Assembly (NCBI GenBank): GCA_964554335.1
Contig: CAZKOF010000009.1
Span: 1 to 53,321 of the forward strand
Length of the DNA: 53,321 bases
Source of the DNA: UBA3263 sp964554335
Lineage (GTDB): Bacteria > Bacteroidota > Bacteroidia > Bacteroidales > Muribaculaceae
Direction of reading: 5' to 3'
The translations under genes were made by a program, and so were the position numbers. How positions within the stretch are numbered: position 1 is the stretch's first letter; every line of letters begins with the position of its first letter. Below the pieces are notes generated by a model. It had not been told where the DNA came from, ran no database searches, and saw only the letters and a list, made by a program, of their open reading frames with translations. Shown piece by piece: positions 43,901 to 52,202 of the stretch.

Positions 43901-44347
43901 ATGGAACTTAACAATCTGAAGCCTGCAGTAGGCTCCACCAAAAATAAGACCCGCAAGGGTCGCGGCCCGGGCTCGGGCAAGGGCGGCACGTCAACCCGCG
44001 GCCACAAGGGCGCAAAGTCGCGTAGCGGCTACTCGCGCAAGATTGGCTTCGAAGGCGGCCAGATGCCTCTGCAGCGTCGTCTGCCGAAGTTCGGCTTCAA
44101 CAGCCTCAACCGCGTAAGCTACAAGGCCATTAACCTCAGCGACCTCGAAACCCTCGCAGGCAAGGGCGTCGACACCATCTCTCCCGAAGTTCTCGTCCGG
44201 CACGGTCTGGCATCCAAGGGTGAACTGGTGAAGATTCTCGCCAAGGGCGCCCTGACCCATAAGATCAGCGTCCAGGCCAATGCCTTCTCCGCTGCCGCCA
44301 AGTCCGCGATAGAGGCTGCCGGAGGCGAAGCAACCGAGGTTAAATAA
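43901..44347 (+). CDS. rplO: 50S ribosomal protein L15 (uL15)
   Basis: 148 residues, late large-subunit assembly protein with the long glycine- and basic-rich N-terminal extension (TRKGRGPGSGKGGTSTRGHKGAKSRSGYSRKIGFEGGQMPLQRRLPKFGF). The C-terminal domain is complete. 32 bases before secY. Confidence 0.97.
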   Translation: MELNNLKPAVGSTKNKTRKGRGPGSGKGGTSTRGHKGAKSRSGYSRKIGFEGGQMPLQRRLPKFGFNSLNRVSYKAINLSDLETLAGKGVDTISPEVLVRHGLASKGELVKILAKGALTHKISVQANAFSAAAKSAIEAAGGEATEVK

Positions 44348-44379
44348 CTCCACTCTCCTTTTCCCACCCAACTTCCCCA

Positions 44380-45741
44380 ATGAGATTCATTCAAACACTC
44401 AAAAACATCTGGACCATTGAGGAACTGCGTCAGCGCATCCTCGTAACAGTCTTGTTGGTACTCATCTACCGACTCGGCTGTTACGTCGTGTTGCCGGGTA
44501 TCAATCCCGAACATCTGATTGCGCTCGAGCGATTTTCCGATTCGTCGGGCCTGATGCAGCTTCTCAACATGTTCTCCGGCGGCGCATTCTCCAACGCCTC
44601 CATCTTCGCCCTCGGTATCATGCCGTACATCACGGCGAGCATCGTTATCCAGCTCCTGGGCATGGTGCTTCCGAGTTTCAAGAAGATGCAGAGCGAAGGT
44701 GAGAGCGGACGCCAGAAACTGACGCAATATACCCGCTATCTCACAGTGGGCATTCTCTTCGTTCAGGGTCCCGCTTATCTGCTCAACACCGAGCATCAGC
44801 TCAATGCCGCAGCCGCATCAACCGGCGCGAGCATCGACATGGGCGTCTGGACCATCATCTACCTGACGATTATCCTCGCCGCAGGCTCGATGTTCATCAT
44901 GTGGCTCGGTGAGCGCATAACCGACCGCGGTATCGGCAACGGTATCTCCTTCATTATTCTCGTAGGTATCATTGCCCGTCTGCCCCATGCTCTTGGCTAC
45001 GAGTTCGTTGCCCGCATGCCCGGAACTACCTCCGGTGCCGGCGGTCTCGTCATGTTCGTTGTCGAGCTTGTGTTGCTCTTCGCCGTAACCTGCGGCGCCG
45101 TGCTTCTGGTGCAGGGAACCCGCAAAGTGCCCGTACAGTATGCCAAGCGCATCGTCGGCAACCGCCAGTACGGCGGCGCACGCCAGTATATTCCCCTGAA
45201 AGTGAATGCCGCCGGCGTGATGCCCATCATCTTCGCTCAGGCAATCATGTTCATACCTCTGACCCTTTCGGGCTTCAGCGCCAATGGCACGGGCGGCGGC
45301 TTCTTCGCTACCTTCTCCGACGTCAATGGCTTCTGGTATAACTTCGTGTACTTCGTACTGATTGTTGCGTTCACCTACTTCTACACCGCCATCACCGTAG
45401 ACCCCAAGCGCATTGCCGAGAACCTCAAGAAAAACAATGGCTTCATCCCCGGCATCAAGCCCGGCAAGGCCACTGTTGACTATCTCGACAGCGTAATGTC
45501 GCGCATCACTCTGCCCGGCTCCATCTTCCTCGGTATCGTCGCCATTCTCCCGGCTTTTGCCCGCATCTTCGGCGTGAGCGCCAACTTCGCCCAATTCTTC
45601 GGCGGCACCTCGCTGCTGATTCTTGTCGGCGTCGTTCTCGATACCCTGACCCAGATTGAGTCGCACCTGATGACCCACCACTACGATGGCCTCATGAAGG
45701 ACGGCAAAATCAAGGGCCGTACAACCGGTTCGGCTTATTGA
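44380..45741 (+). CDS. secY: Preprotein translocase subunit SecY
   Basis: 453 residues, central channel of the Sec translocon, ten membrane helices. TM2 carries the plug region (FSGGAFSNASIFALGIMPYITASIVIQLL), the cytosolic loop has RKVPVQYAKRIVG, and LTQIESHLMTHHYDGLMKDGKIKGR ends the protein. Position after rplO is canonical; adk, which follows it in E. coli, is absent. Confidence 0.98.
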   Translation: MRFIQTLKNIWTIEELRQRILVTVLLVLIYRLGCYVVLPGINPEHLIALERFSDSSGLMQLLNMFSGGAFSNASIFALGIMPYITASIVIQLLGMVLPSFKKMQSEGESGRQKLTQYTRYLTVGILFVQGPAYLLNTEHQLNAAAASTGASIDMGVWTIIYLTIILAAGSMFIMWLGERITDRGIGNGISFIILVGIIARLPHALGYEFVARMPGTTSGAGGLVMFVVELVLLFAVTCGAVLLVQGTRKVPVQYAKRIVGNRQYGGARQYIPLKVNAAGVMPIIFAQAIMFIPLTLSGFSANGTGGGFFATFSDVNGFWYNFVYFVLIVAFTYFYTAITVDPKRIAENLKKNNGFIPGIKPGKATVDYLDSVMSRITLPGSIFLGIVAILPAFARIFGVSANFAQFFGGTSLLILVGVVLDTLTQIESHLMTHHYDGLMKDGKIKGRTTGSAY

Positions 45742-45786
45742 TAAACCGTCGACGCCAATATTCAAGGAAAGTTTATTGCTGACTGA

Positions 45787-46569
45787 ATGATTTATCTGAA
45801 GACAGCCGACGAAATACTCCTGATGCAGGAGGCAGCCACACTGGTCAGCCGCACACTTGGCGAAGTCGCCAAGTGGGTGGCTCCCGGCGTGACTACACTC
45901 AAACTTGACACGATCGCCCGCGAGTTCATGCTCGACAACGGGGGCCGCCCTGCCTGTCTGGGCTATTCGGGCTTCCCCGGCACCCTCTGCATAGAGGTCA
46001 ACGACACGGTTGTCCACGGTTTTCCGTCGGACTACGTCCTGCGCGACGGCGACATTGTCGGCGTCGACACTGTTGTTGAACTTAACGGCTACAACGGCGA
46101 CTCGGCCTACACTTTTTCCGTCGGCGAGGTCGACCCTAAGGTTCTCCAGCTCCTGCGCGACACGAAAGAAGCCCTCAACCGCGGCATCGCAGCCGCAACC
46201 GAAGGCGCCCGCATCGGCAATATCTCAAATGCCGTGCAGAGCTATTGCGAGCGTCGCGGCTATAGCGTCGTGCGCGACTTTACCGGCCACGGAATCGGTC
46301 GCTCGATGCACGAATCGCCCGAGGTCCCAAACTTCGGACGTCGCGGCATCGGCCCCGTGCTCAAGGCGGGCATGTGTATATGCATCGAACCGATGATCAA
46401 TCTCGGTTCCAAAAACGTCACCATCGCCCCCGACGGCTGGCAGGCCCGCACAAAAGACGGACGCCCCTCGGCCCACTATGAGCACACCCTCGCCATACTT
46501 CCCGGCGAGACACGTGTGCTGACAACGTTCGACTACATTAAGGACGCCCTCGGCGACCGCTTCATTTAA
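45787..46569 (+). CDS. map: Methionine aminopeptidase, type I
   Basis: 260 residues; removes the initiator methionine from nascent proteins. The two-metal site is visible: Asp in VGVDTVVELNGYNGDSAYTF, His in DFTGHGIGRSMHESPEVPNF, Glu in MCICIEPMIN and in SAHYEHTLAILP. No N-terminal zinc-finger extension. It lies 45 bases after secY. Confidence 0.97.
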   Translation: MIYLKTADEILLMQEAATLVSRTLGEVAKWVAPGVTTLKLDTIAREFMLDNGGRPACLGYSGFPGTLCIEVNDTVVHGFPSDYVLRDGDIVGVDTVVELNGYNGDSAYTFSVGEVDPKVLQLLRDTKEALNRGIAAATEGARIGNISNAVQSYCERRGYSVVRDFTGHGIGRSMHESPEVPNFGRRGIGPVLKAGMCICIEPMINLGSKNVTIAPDGWQARTKDGRPSAHYEHTLAILPGETRVLTTFDYIKDALGDRFI

Positions 46570-46608
46570 CCACCATCGCCACTCAACAGTAAACCAATCA
46601 ACGTCAAT

Positions 46609-46827
46609 ATGGCAAAACAATCAGCAATCGAACTCGACGGCACCATTGTCGAAGCCCTGAGCAACGCAATGTTTCGCGTCGAGCTGGAAAGCGGCCACGA
46701 AATCATCGCCCACATCTCCGGAAAGATGCGTATGCACTACATCAAGATTCTTCCCGGCGACAAGGTAAGGGTTGAAATGAGCCCCTATGATCTCACCAAG
46801 GGCCGCATCGCATTCCGCTATAAATAA
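46609..46827 (+). CDS. infA: Translation initiation factor IF-1
   Basis: 72 residues, S1-type OB fold that blocks the A site during initiation. IELDGTIVEALSNAMFRVELESGHEIIAHISGKMRMHYIKILPGDKVRVEMSPYDLTKGRIAFRYK is the complete family pattern. 39 bases after map and 38 before rpmJ. Confidence 0.97.
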   Translation: MAKQSAIELDGTIVEALSNAMFRVELESGHEIIAHISGKMRMHYIKILPGDKVRVEMSPYDLTKGRIAFRYK

Positions 46828-46865
46828 GACAAAATAACCCAACCACAACACTTAAGACAGCAGTT

Positions 46866-46982
46866 ATGAAAGTAAAAGCATCCGTCAAGAAGCGCACTGC
46901 CGACAGCAAGATTGTGCGTCGCAAAGGCCGCCTCTACGTAATCAACAAAAAAAATCCTAAGTACAAAATGCGCCAGGGTTAA
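46866..46982 (+). CDS. rpmJ: 50S ribosomal protein L36, zinc-free type (bL36)
   Basis: 38 residues, MKVKASVKKRTADSKIVRRK and on to KYKMRQG. All three zinc cysteines and the zinc histidine of the usual L36 (CRNCK...C...H) are replaced (T11, S14, N27-N30 region, Y33), so it folds without zinc. Its stop overlaps the upstream part of the probable rpsM promoter. Confidence 0.95.
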   Translation: MKVKASVKKRTADSKIVRRKGRLYVINKKNPKYKMRQG

Positions 46983-46992
46983 AATTTTTTCG

Positions 46993-47000
46993 TACCTTTG
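46993..47000 (+). promoter_or_regulatory. Possible internal promoter before rpsM
   Basis: TACCTTTG followed by CAC matches the -7 box, 10 bases after the rpmJ stop and 33 before the rpsM ATG. No TTTG lies at the -33 position. It would let the alpha block (rpsM to rplQ) be transcribed separately. Confidence 0.5.
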
Positions 47001-47032
47001 CACCCGAAAATTTCTGAATAACTTAAATTTAT

Positions 47033-47413
47033 ATGGCAGTAAGAATCGTGGGAGTTGACCTCCCCCAAAACAAAAGAGGTGAAATATCCTTGACCTACAT
47101 CTACGGCATCGGCCGTAGCGCCGCGCTCACCATTCTCGAAAAAGCAGGTGTTGACGCCGGCCTCAAAGTACAGGACTGGACCGACGAACAGGCAGCCAAG
47201 GTTCGTGAAGTGATCCAAAACGAATACAAAGTAGAGGGTGACCTCCGCTCTGAAATCCAGCTCAACATCAAGCGACTGATGGATATTGGTTGCTATCGCG
47301 GCATTCGCCACCGCAACGGCCTCCCCGTCCGCGGCCAGAGCACCAAGAACAACGCCCGCACTCGCAAGGGTCGCAAAAAGACCGTTGCCAACAAGAAGAA
47401 AGCAACCAAGTAA
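47033..47413 (+). CDS. rpsM: 30S ribosomal protein S13 (uS13)
   Basis: 126 residues, head protein touching the P-site tRNA and bridges B1a/b. MAVRIVGVDLPQNKRGEISLTYIYGIGRSAALTIL and the C-terminal GIRHRNGLPVRGQSTKNNARTRKGRKKTV are canonical, including the basic tail that reaches the tRNA. Confidence 0.98.
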   Translation: MAVRIVGVDLPQNKRGEISLTYIYGIGRSAALTILEKAGVDAGLKVQDWTDEQAAKVREVIQNEYKVEGDLRSEIQLNIKRLMDIGCYRGIRHRNGLPVRGQSTKNNARTRKGRKKTVANKKKATK

Positions 47414-47440
47414 ATAATCTCTCAGACTACCTAAAAAGAA

Positions 47441-47830
47441 ATGGCAAAGAAAGCAGTCGCAGCAAAGAAACGCAACGTGAAGGTTGGCGCAGAAGGCCAG
47501 CTTCATGTGCATAGCTCTTTCAACAACATTATCGTGTGTTTGGCCAACGCAGAAGGTCAGGTGATTTCCTGGTCGAGTGCCGGTAAGATGGGCTTCCGCG
47601 GTTCGAAGAAGAACACGCCCTACGCTGCCCAGATGGCCGCACAGGATTGCGCCAAAGTCGCATTCGATCTTGGCCTCCGCAAAGTAAAAGCATACGTCAA
47701 GGGCCCGGGCAACGGCCGTGAGTCCGCTATCCGCACCGTTCATGGCGCAGGAATCGAAGTAACCGAAATCCTCGACGTTACTCCGCTGCCCCACAACGGT
47801 TGCCGCCCCCCGAAACGTCGTCGCGTATAA
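47441..47830 (+). CDS. rpsK: 30S ribosomal protein S11 (uS11)
   Basis: 129 residues, platform protein by the E site. LHVHSSFNNIIVCLANAEGQVISWSSAGKMGFRGSKKNTPYAAQ and ITDVTPLPHNGCRPPKRRRV-type end (LDVTPLPHNGCRPPKRRRV) are present. The 343-base gap after it is by far the longest in the cluster. Confidence 0.98.
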   Translation: MAKKAVAAKKRNVKVGAEGQLHVHSSFNNIIVCLANAEGQVISWSSAGKMGFRGSKKNTPYAAQMAAQDCAKVAFDLGLRKVKAYVKGPGNGRESAIRTVHGAGIEVTEILDVTPLPHNGCRPPKRRRV

Positions 47831-47891
47831 TCCCGGCCCCTGCGGCGCCGCGATGCATGCGGCCGCAAGTCCGCACTTCGCGGAACCGGGA
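47831..47891 (+). ncRNA. Three-way-junction RNA, candidate rpsD leader
   Basis: Directly after the rpsK stop. Closing stem TCCCGG (47831-47836) with CCGGGA (47886-47891). Arm A: TGCGGC (47841-47846) and CGC (47849-47851) pair with GCG (47859-47861) and GCCGCA (47862-47867), loop GATGCAT. Arm B: TCCGC (47870-47874) with GCGGA (47880-47884), loop ACTTC. Further stems follow, such as CCGGCC (48012-48017) with GGCCGG (48046-48051), before rpsD at 48174. S4 is an autogenous regulator in other phyla, so a feedback leader is plausible; this is inference. Confidence 0.55.
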
Positions 47892-48173
47892 TAGGAGAAA
47901 CAATCCAAAAACAACTGCCCAAAGCGGGTCATCAGCTTTCGAAAAAATTTTGACCATACACAGATGATATCACACTTTCCCTCTCAATGGTCGCGGCTGA
48001 CTCGAAGGCTACCGGCCCCCACCGCTCCCCGGACCTTGTTCCGTCGGCCGGCGGCGATGTTTCTGCCTCCCGAAGTCCCCGAAGACGCGCAATAAGACGC
48101 TGCAACAACCGGAAACCCTTCCGCTCCCCTCCAAACCAACAAAAATATAAACTTCACTTCAAAAACAAACCAA
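47892..48173 (+). other. Non-coding remainder of the rpsK-rpsD gap
   Basis: About 280 bases with no convincing frame and no TAnnTTTG box. It contains one long-range stem (48012-48051) and a C-rich, A-rich tail leading into rpsD. Probably 5' untranslated sequence of rpsD within the operon transcript. Confidence 0.5.
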
Positions 48174-48779
48174 ATGGCAAGATATACAGGTCCCAAGACC
48201 AAAATCGCCCGCAAATTCGGTGAGCCTATCTTCGGCCCCGACAAAGTGCTTGAAAGAAGAAACTTTCCTCCGGGTCAGCACGGCCAAAACCGTCGTCGCA
48301 AAACCTCGGAATACGGCATTCAGCTCCGCGAGAAGCAGAAAGCCAAATACACCTACGGTGTGTTGGAGCGTCAGTTCCGCAATCTCTTTGACAAGGCCGA
48401 ACGCACCAAGGGTATCACCGGTGAAGTTCTGCTCCAACTTCTCGAAGCCCGCCTCGACAACGTCGTTTACCGTCTTGGCGTAGCTCCCACCCGCGCAGCT
48501 GCCCGTCAGCTCGTTCTGCACCGCCATGTCGTTGTCAACGGTCGCGTTGTCAATATCCCCTCTTACCACGTAGAGGCAGGCGATGTCGTAGGCGTTCGCG
48601 AAAAGAGCAAGAGCCTCGAGGTTATTGCCGACAATTTGGCCGGTTTCAACCACGCCAAATATCTCTGGATTGAATGGGACGAAGCCACCAAGAGCGGCAA
48701 ATACCTCCATACTCCCGACCGCGCTGACATCCCCGAGAACATCAAGGAACAGCTCATCGTCGAACTCTACTCCAAGTAA
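48174..48779 (+). CDS. rpsD: 30S ribosomal protein S4 (uS4)
   Basis: 201 residues, primary 16S-binding protein and fidelity factor. MARYTGPKTKIARKFGEPIFG, RRKTSEYGIQLREKQKAKYTYGVLERQFRNLF and the S4 RNA-binding domain RLDNVVYRLGVAPTRAAARQLVLHRHVVVNG are intact. The N-terminal zinc cysteines found in some S4 proteins are absent. Long structured leader upstream. Confidence 0.98.
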   Translation: MARYTGPKTKIARKFGEPIFGPDKVLERRNFPPGQHGQNRRRKTSEYGIQLREKQKAKYTYGVLERQFRNLFDKAERTKGITGEVLLQLLEARLDNVVYRLGVAPTRAAARQLVLHRHVVVNGRVVNIPSYHVEAGDVVGVREKSKSLEVIADNLAGFNHAKYLWIEWDEATKSGKYLHTPDRADIPENIKEQLIVELYSK

Positions 48780-48802
48780 TAATCCGTAAACCCACCATTC
48801 CT

Positions 48803-49795
48803 ATGGCTATATTATCATTCCAAAAGCCCGACCGCGTTGTCATGCTCGAAGCTGACAACACTTTCGGCAAGTTCGAGTTCAAGCCATTGGAGCCCGGCTA
48901 CGGTATTACTATCGGCAACGCCCTGCGTCGCATTCTGCTTTCTTCACTGGAAGGTTACGCAATCTCGTCAATCCGCATCAACGGCGTGAAACACGAGTTC
49001 GACACCATCCCCGGCGTTAAGGAAGATGTTACCAACATCATCCTCAACCTCAAAAAGGTAAACCTCAAGCAGATTGTCGAAGACACCGACGACGAAAAAG
49101 CGTCCATCACCGTCAGCGGTCAGGACGTGCTCACCGCCGGTCAGCTTGGCAAAGCCCTCAACGGCTTCAAAGTACTCAATCCCGAACTGGTTATCTGCCA
49201 TCTCGATCCCTCCGCATCGTTCACCCTCGACTTCACCGTCAACAAGGGTCGAGGTTGGACTCCCGCCGACGAGCAGGTCATCTCCAACGAAGACGTGACC
49301 ATCATCGCCATCGACTCTATCTACACGCCGATTAAGAACGTGAAGTACACCGTGGAGAATTTCCGCGTAGACCAAAAGACCGACTACGAGAAACTTCTTA
49401 TCGAAATTACAACCAACGGATCCATCCTTCCGCAGGCCGCCCTCAAGGAAGCCGCAAAGATTCTGATCCAGCATTTCATGTTGTTCAGCGACGAGCGTAT
49501 CACCCTCGAGGCACCCGAGGAAACCGAAAACGACGAGTTTGATGAGGAGGTGCTCAAGATGCGTCAGCTCCTCAAGCAAAAGCTTGTTGACATGGACTTG
49601 ACCGTCCGCGCGCTCAACTGCCTCAAGTCGGCCGACGTCGAAACCCTCGGAGATCTCGTTAAGTACAACAAGAACGACCTGCTGAAGTTCCGCAACTTCG
49701 GCAAGAAGTCGCTCACCGAGCTCGAAGACCTCCTGGCCCGCCTCAACCTCTCTTTCGGCATGGATATCGCCAAGTATAAATTAGACAAAGAGTAA
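48803..49795 (+). CDS. rpoA: RNA polymerase alpha subunit
   Basis: 330 residues. The N-terminal dimerisation domain has FKPLEPGYGITIGNALRRILLSSLEGYAI and GVKEDVTNIILNLKKV; the C-terminal DNA-binding domain has DLTVRALNCLKSADVETLGDLV and LLKFRNFGKKSLTELEDLLARLNLSFGM with the helix-hairpin-helix. Nine bases separate it from rplQ. Confidence 0.98.
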   Translation: MAILSFQKPDRVVMLEADNTFGKFEFKPLEPGYGITIGNALRRILLSSLEGYAISSIRINGVKHEFDTIPGVKEDVTNIILNLKKVNLKQIVEDTDDEKASITVSGQDVLTAGQLGKALNGFKVLNPELVICHLDPSASFTLDFTVNKGRGWTPADEQVISNEDVTIIAIDSIYTPIKNVKYTVENFRVDQKTDYEKLLIEITTNGSILPQAALKEAAKILIQHFMLFSDERITLEAPEETENDEFDEEVLKMRQLLKQKLVDMDLTVRALNCLKSADVETLGDLVKYNKNDLLKFRNFGKKSLTELEDLLARLNLSFGMDIAKYKLDKE

Positions 49796-49803
49796 ATCCC
49801 AAG

Positions 49804-50295
49804 ATGAGACACAATAAAAAATTCAACCATCTCGGCCGCAAGAAGGGACATCGCGACGCCCTGCTGGCCAACATGACCATCTCGCTGATCATGCACAAGC
49901 GCATCTTCACAACCCTGGCCAAGGCCAAGGCTCTGCGCGTGTATGCCGAACCCCTGATCAACCGCGCCAAGGAGGATTCCATGGCCAACCGTCGCCTCGT
50001 GTTCTCCTATCTCCAGAACAAGTATGCCGTCAGCGAGCTCTTCCGCGAAATCTCGCAGAAAATCGCCGACCGTCCCGGCGGCTACACCCGCATCCTCAAA
50101 ACCGGCAACCGTTTGGGCGACAATGCAGAAATGTGCTTCATCGAACTCGTTGACTACAATGAAGCTCTGCTCGAAGCCAAGAAGAACGATGGCAAGAAGA
50201 GCCGTACCCGCCGCTCGCGCAAAAAGAGCACCACTGCCGCTGCCGAAGCCGCTCCCGTAGAGGCCCCCGCTGCTGAAGAGGCTGCTGCCGAGTAA
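49804..50295 (+). CDS. rplQ: 50S ribosomal protein L17 with C-terminal extension (bL17)
   Basis: 163 residues. MRHNKKFNHLGRKKGHRDALLANM, TTLAKAKALRVYAEPLINRAKED and PGGYTRILKTGNRLGDNAEMCFIELVDYN form the L17 core (about 118 residues). The extra 45 residues are first Lys/Arg-rich (KKSRTRRSRKKS), then Ala/Glu-rich, and look disordered; extensions like this occur in other Bacteroidota. Last gene of the cluster, followed by a terminator 30 bases on. Confidence 0.97.
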   Translation: MRHNKKFNHLGRKKGHRDALLANMTISLIMHKRIFTTLAKAKALRVYAEPLINRAKEDSMANRRLVFSYLQNKYAVSELFREISQKIADRPGGYTRILKTGNRLGDNAEMCFIELVDYNEALLEAKKNDGKKSRTRRSRKKSTTAAAEAAPVEAPAAEEAAAE

Positions 50296-50324
50296 TCGGA
50301 TTACCACCCACCTGTGATAATTGA

Positions 50325-50353
50325 GAGTCCCGTGTCGTTCAGGCACGGGACTC
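50325..50353 (+). terminator. Terminator of the ribosomal protein operon
   Basis: GAGTCCCGTG (50325-50334) and CACGGGACTC (50344-50353) form a perfect ten-pair stem with a nine-base loop, followed by AACGTTTAG. The U tract is weak, but position and stem strength make it the operon end. Confidence 0.75.
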
Positions 50354-50416
50354 AACGTTTAGTCCGGAATAAAGTGTAATTATGGCATCACGCGCCTGAT
50401 GGCCTGAAGTAAAAGT

Positions 50417-50448
50417 CTTGCTCAGCTCGGGGGAAATGTGTAACTTTG
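50417..50448 (+). promoter_or_regulatory. Promoter of the YqeY-serS-thioesterase operon
   Basis: CTTG (50417-50420), 20-base spacer, TAACTTTG (50441-50448). Start expected near 50454, about 22 bases before the ATG at 50476. Confidence 0.75.
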
Positions 50449-50475
50449 CGGTCAGAAATTAACGCATCTACAACA

Positions 50476-50925
50476 ATGGATTTATTTAATCAGATAAGCG
50501 CTGACATCAAGAGCGCGATGCTCGCCAAGGACAAAGTGCGCCTCGAAGCGCTCCGCGGCGTAAAAAAAGAATTCCTGGAGGCCAAGACCGCAAAAGGCTC
50601 AACCGGAGAACTTGCCGACGACCAGGCGATGAAGATTCTCGCCAAGATGGTCAAGCAACGTAAGGAGACGGCCGAACTCTACACGGCGCAAAACCGTCCC
50701 GAGTTGGCCGAAAACGAGCTCGCCGAGGCTGCAGTCATCGAAAGCTACCTGCCGAAAGCCCTTACTGACGAGGAGTTGACCGCCGAACTCCGCAAGATTA
50801 TCGCCGAAGTCGGCGCGACGTCGGCAAAAGAGATGGGCCGCGTAATGGGTGTTGCTTCGAGAGTCCTGGCCGGACGTGCCGACGGCAAGACTATAAGTGC
50901 AAAAGTCAAGGAATTATTAGCTTAA
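50476..50925 (+). CDS. GatB/YqeY domain protein
   Basis: 149 residues. The YqeY family shares the C-terminal helical domain of the GatB amidotransferase subunit and may bind tRNA; its role is not established. Seen: DLFNQISADIKSAMLAKDKVRLEALRGVKKEF, ILAKMVKQRKETAELY, AVIESYLPKALTDEEL and the end AKEMGRVMGVASRVLAGRADGKTISAKVKELL. I start at ATG 50476 because a possible TTG at 50446 lies within the -7 box. Five bases before serS. Confidence 0.93.
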   Translation: MDLFNQISADIKSAMLAKDKVRLEALRGVKKEFLEAKTAKGSTGELADDQAMKILAKMVKQRKETAELYTAQNRPELAENELAEAAVIESYLPKALTDEELTAELRKIIAEVGATSAKEMGRVMGVASRVLAGRADGKTISAKVKELLA

Positions 50926-50930
50926 CCGCA

Positions 50931-52202
50931 ATGTTAACACTTCAACAGATAAAAGAGAATCCCGCGCAGATTGTGGAGCGCCTCGCCGTCAAAGGTTTTG
51001 ACGGTAAGGAGCCGATTGCCAGAGTGATTGGCGCCGACAATCGTCGACGCGAGCTCCAGCTCAAGAATGATAACCTTGCCGCCGAACTCAACAAGCTCGC
51101 CGCCTCGATAGGCAAGCTCATGAAAGAGGGCAAGCAAGAGGAAGCGAACGAAATCAAAACGCAGGTTGCCGCCCTCAAAGAGGAGCAGAAGGCCATTGCC
51201 GTCATGCTCGCCGAGGCCGAGACTGAAATCCGCGAAATTCTTCTGACGGTGCCCAATGTCCCCTATTCCGGAGTGCCTGCGGGCAAGAGTGCGGCCGACA
51301 ACGTTGTTGAAGCGACAGGCGGCCCGATGCCCGAGCTTGGCGACGATGCGTTGCCTCATTGGGACCTGGCCAAAAAGTATAACCTCATTGACTTTGACCT
51401 CGGCGTGAAAATCACCGGCGCCGGATTTCCGGTCTACATAGGCAAAGGTGCTCGTCTGCAGCGAGCGCTCATTCAGTTCTTCCTCGACGAGGCCGGCAAG
51501 GCCGGATATCTCGAGATCCAGCCGCCCTACGTTGTCAACGAAGCCTCGGGCATCGGCACGGGACAGCTTCCCGACAAGGAGGGACAGATGTATCACTGTC
51601 AGGTCGACAATCTCTATCTCATCCCGACCGCCGAAGTACCCGTCACCAATCTCTATCGCGACGTGATTATCCCCGCCGACCAACTGCCCAAGAAAAATTG
51701 CGCCTATAGCGCATGCTTCCGCCGTGAGGCCGGCAGCTATGGCAAGGATGTGCGCGGGCTCAACCGTCTGCATCAGTTCGACAAAGTTGAAATCGTCCGC
51801 ATCGAAAAGCCTGAAGACTCATATGCGGCTCTCGAGGAGATGAAGGCCCACGTTCAGGGTCTGCTCGAAAAGCTCGACCTACCCTGGCACATTCTCCGTC
51901 TCTGTGGCGGCGACATGAGCTTCACATCGGCAATCACTTTCGACTTCGAAGTCTGGAGCGGCGCCCAAAAGCGCTGGCTCGAGGTTTCGTCGGTTTCGAA
52001 CTTTGAAACCTACCAGGCCAACCGATTGAAATGTCGCTACCGCACGGCCGACAAAAAGACCGCGCTCTGTCATACCCTCAACGGCTCGGCTCTGGCCCTG
52101 CCGCGAATCATGGCCGCACTGCTCGAGAACAATCAGACGACCGAAGGTATTCGAGTGCCCGAGTGCCTGCATAAGTACACGGGCTTCACCATTATCGACT
52201 GA
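50931..52202 (+). CDS. serS: Seryl-tRNA synthetase
   Basis: 423 residues, class II synthetase charging tRNA-Ser. Residues 1-105 form the coiled-coil tRNA-binding arm (LAAELNKLAASIGKLMKEGKQEEANEIK...). Motif 2 is CFRREAGSYGKDVRGLNRLHQFDKVEI and motif 3 LNGSALALPRIMAALLENNQ. Its TGA overlaps the thioesterase ATG by one base. Confidence 0.98.
   Translation: MLTLQQIKENPAQIVERLAVKGFDGKEPIARVIGADNRRRELQLKNDNLAAELNKLAASIGKLMKEGKQEEANEIKTQVAALKEEQKAIAVMLAEAETEIREILLTVPNVPYSGVPAGKSAADNVVEATGGPMPELGDDALPHWDLAKKYNLIDFDLGVKITGAGFPVYIGKGARLQRALIQFFLDEAGKAGYLEIQPPYVVNEASGIGTGQLPDKEGQMYHCQVDNLYLIPTAEVPVTNLYRDVIIPADQLPKKNCAYSACFRREAGSYGKDVRGLNRLHQFDKVEIVRIEKPEDSYAALEEMKAHVQGLLEKLDLPWHILRLCGGDMSFTSAITFDFEVWSGAQKRWLEVSSVSNFETYQANRLKCRYRTADKKTALCHTLNGSALALPRIMAALLENNQTTEGIRVPECLHKYTGFTIID

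Noticed and set aside
44818..46017. A 399-codon open frame on the minus strand opposite secY and map
   Set aside because: Antisense shadow of GC-rich codons; His/Asp/Glu-rich nonsense composition and no promoter.
47987..48223. A 78-codon frame before rpsD
   Set aside because: It runs into rpsD in another frame and covers the structured leader; composition is not protein-like.
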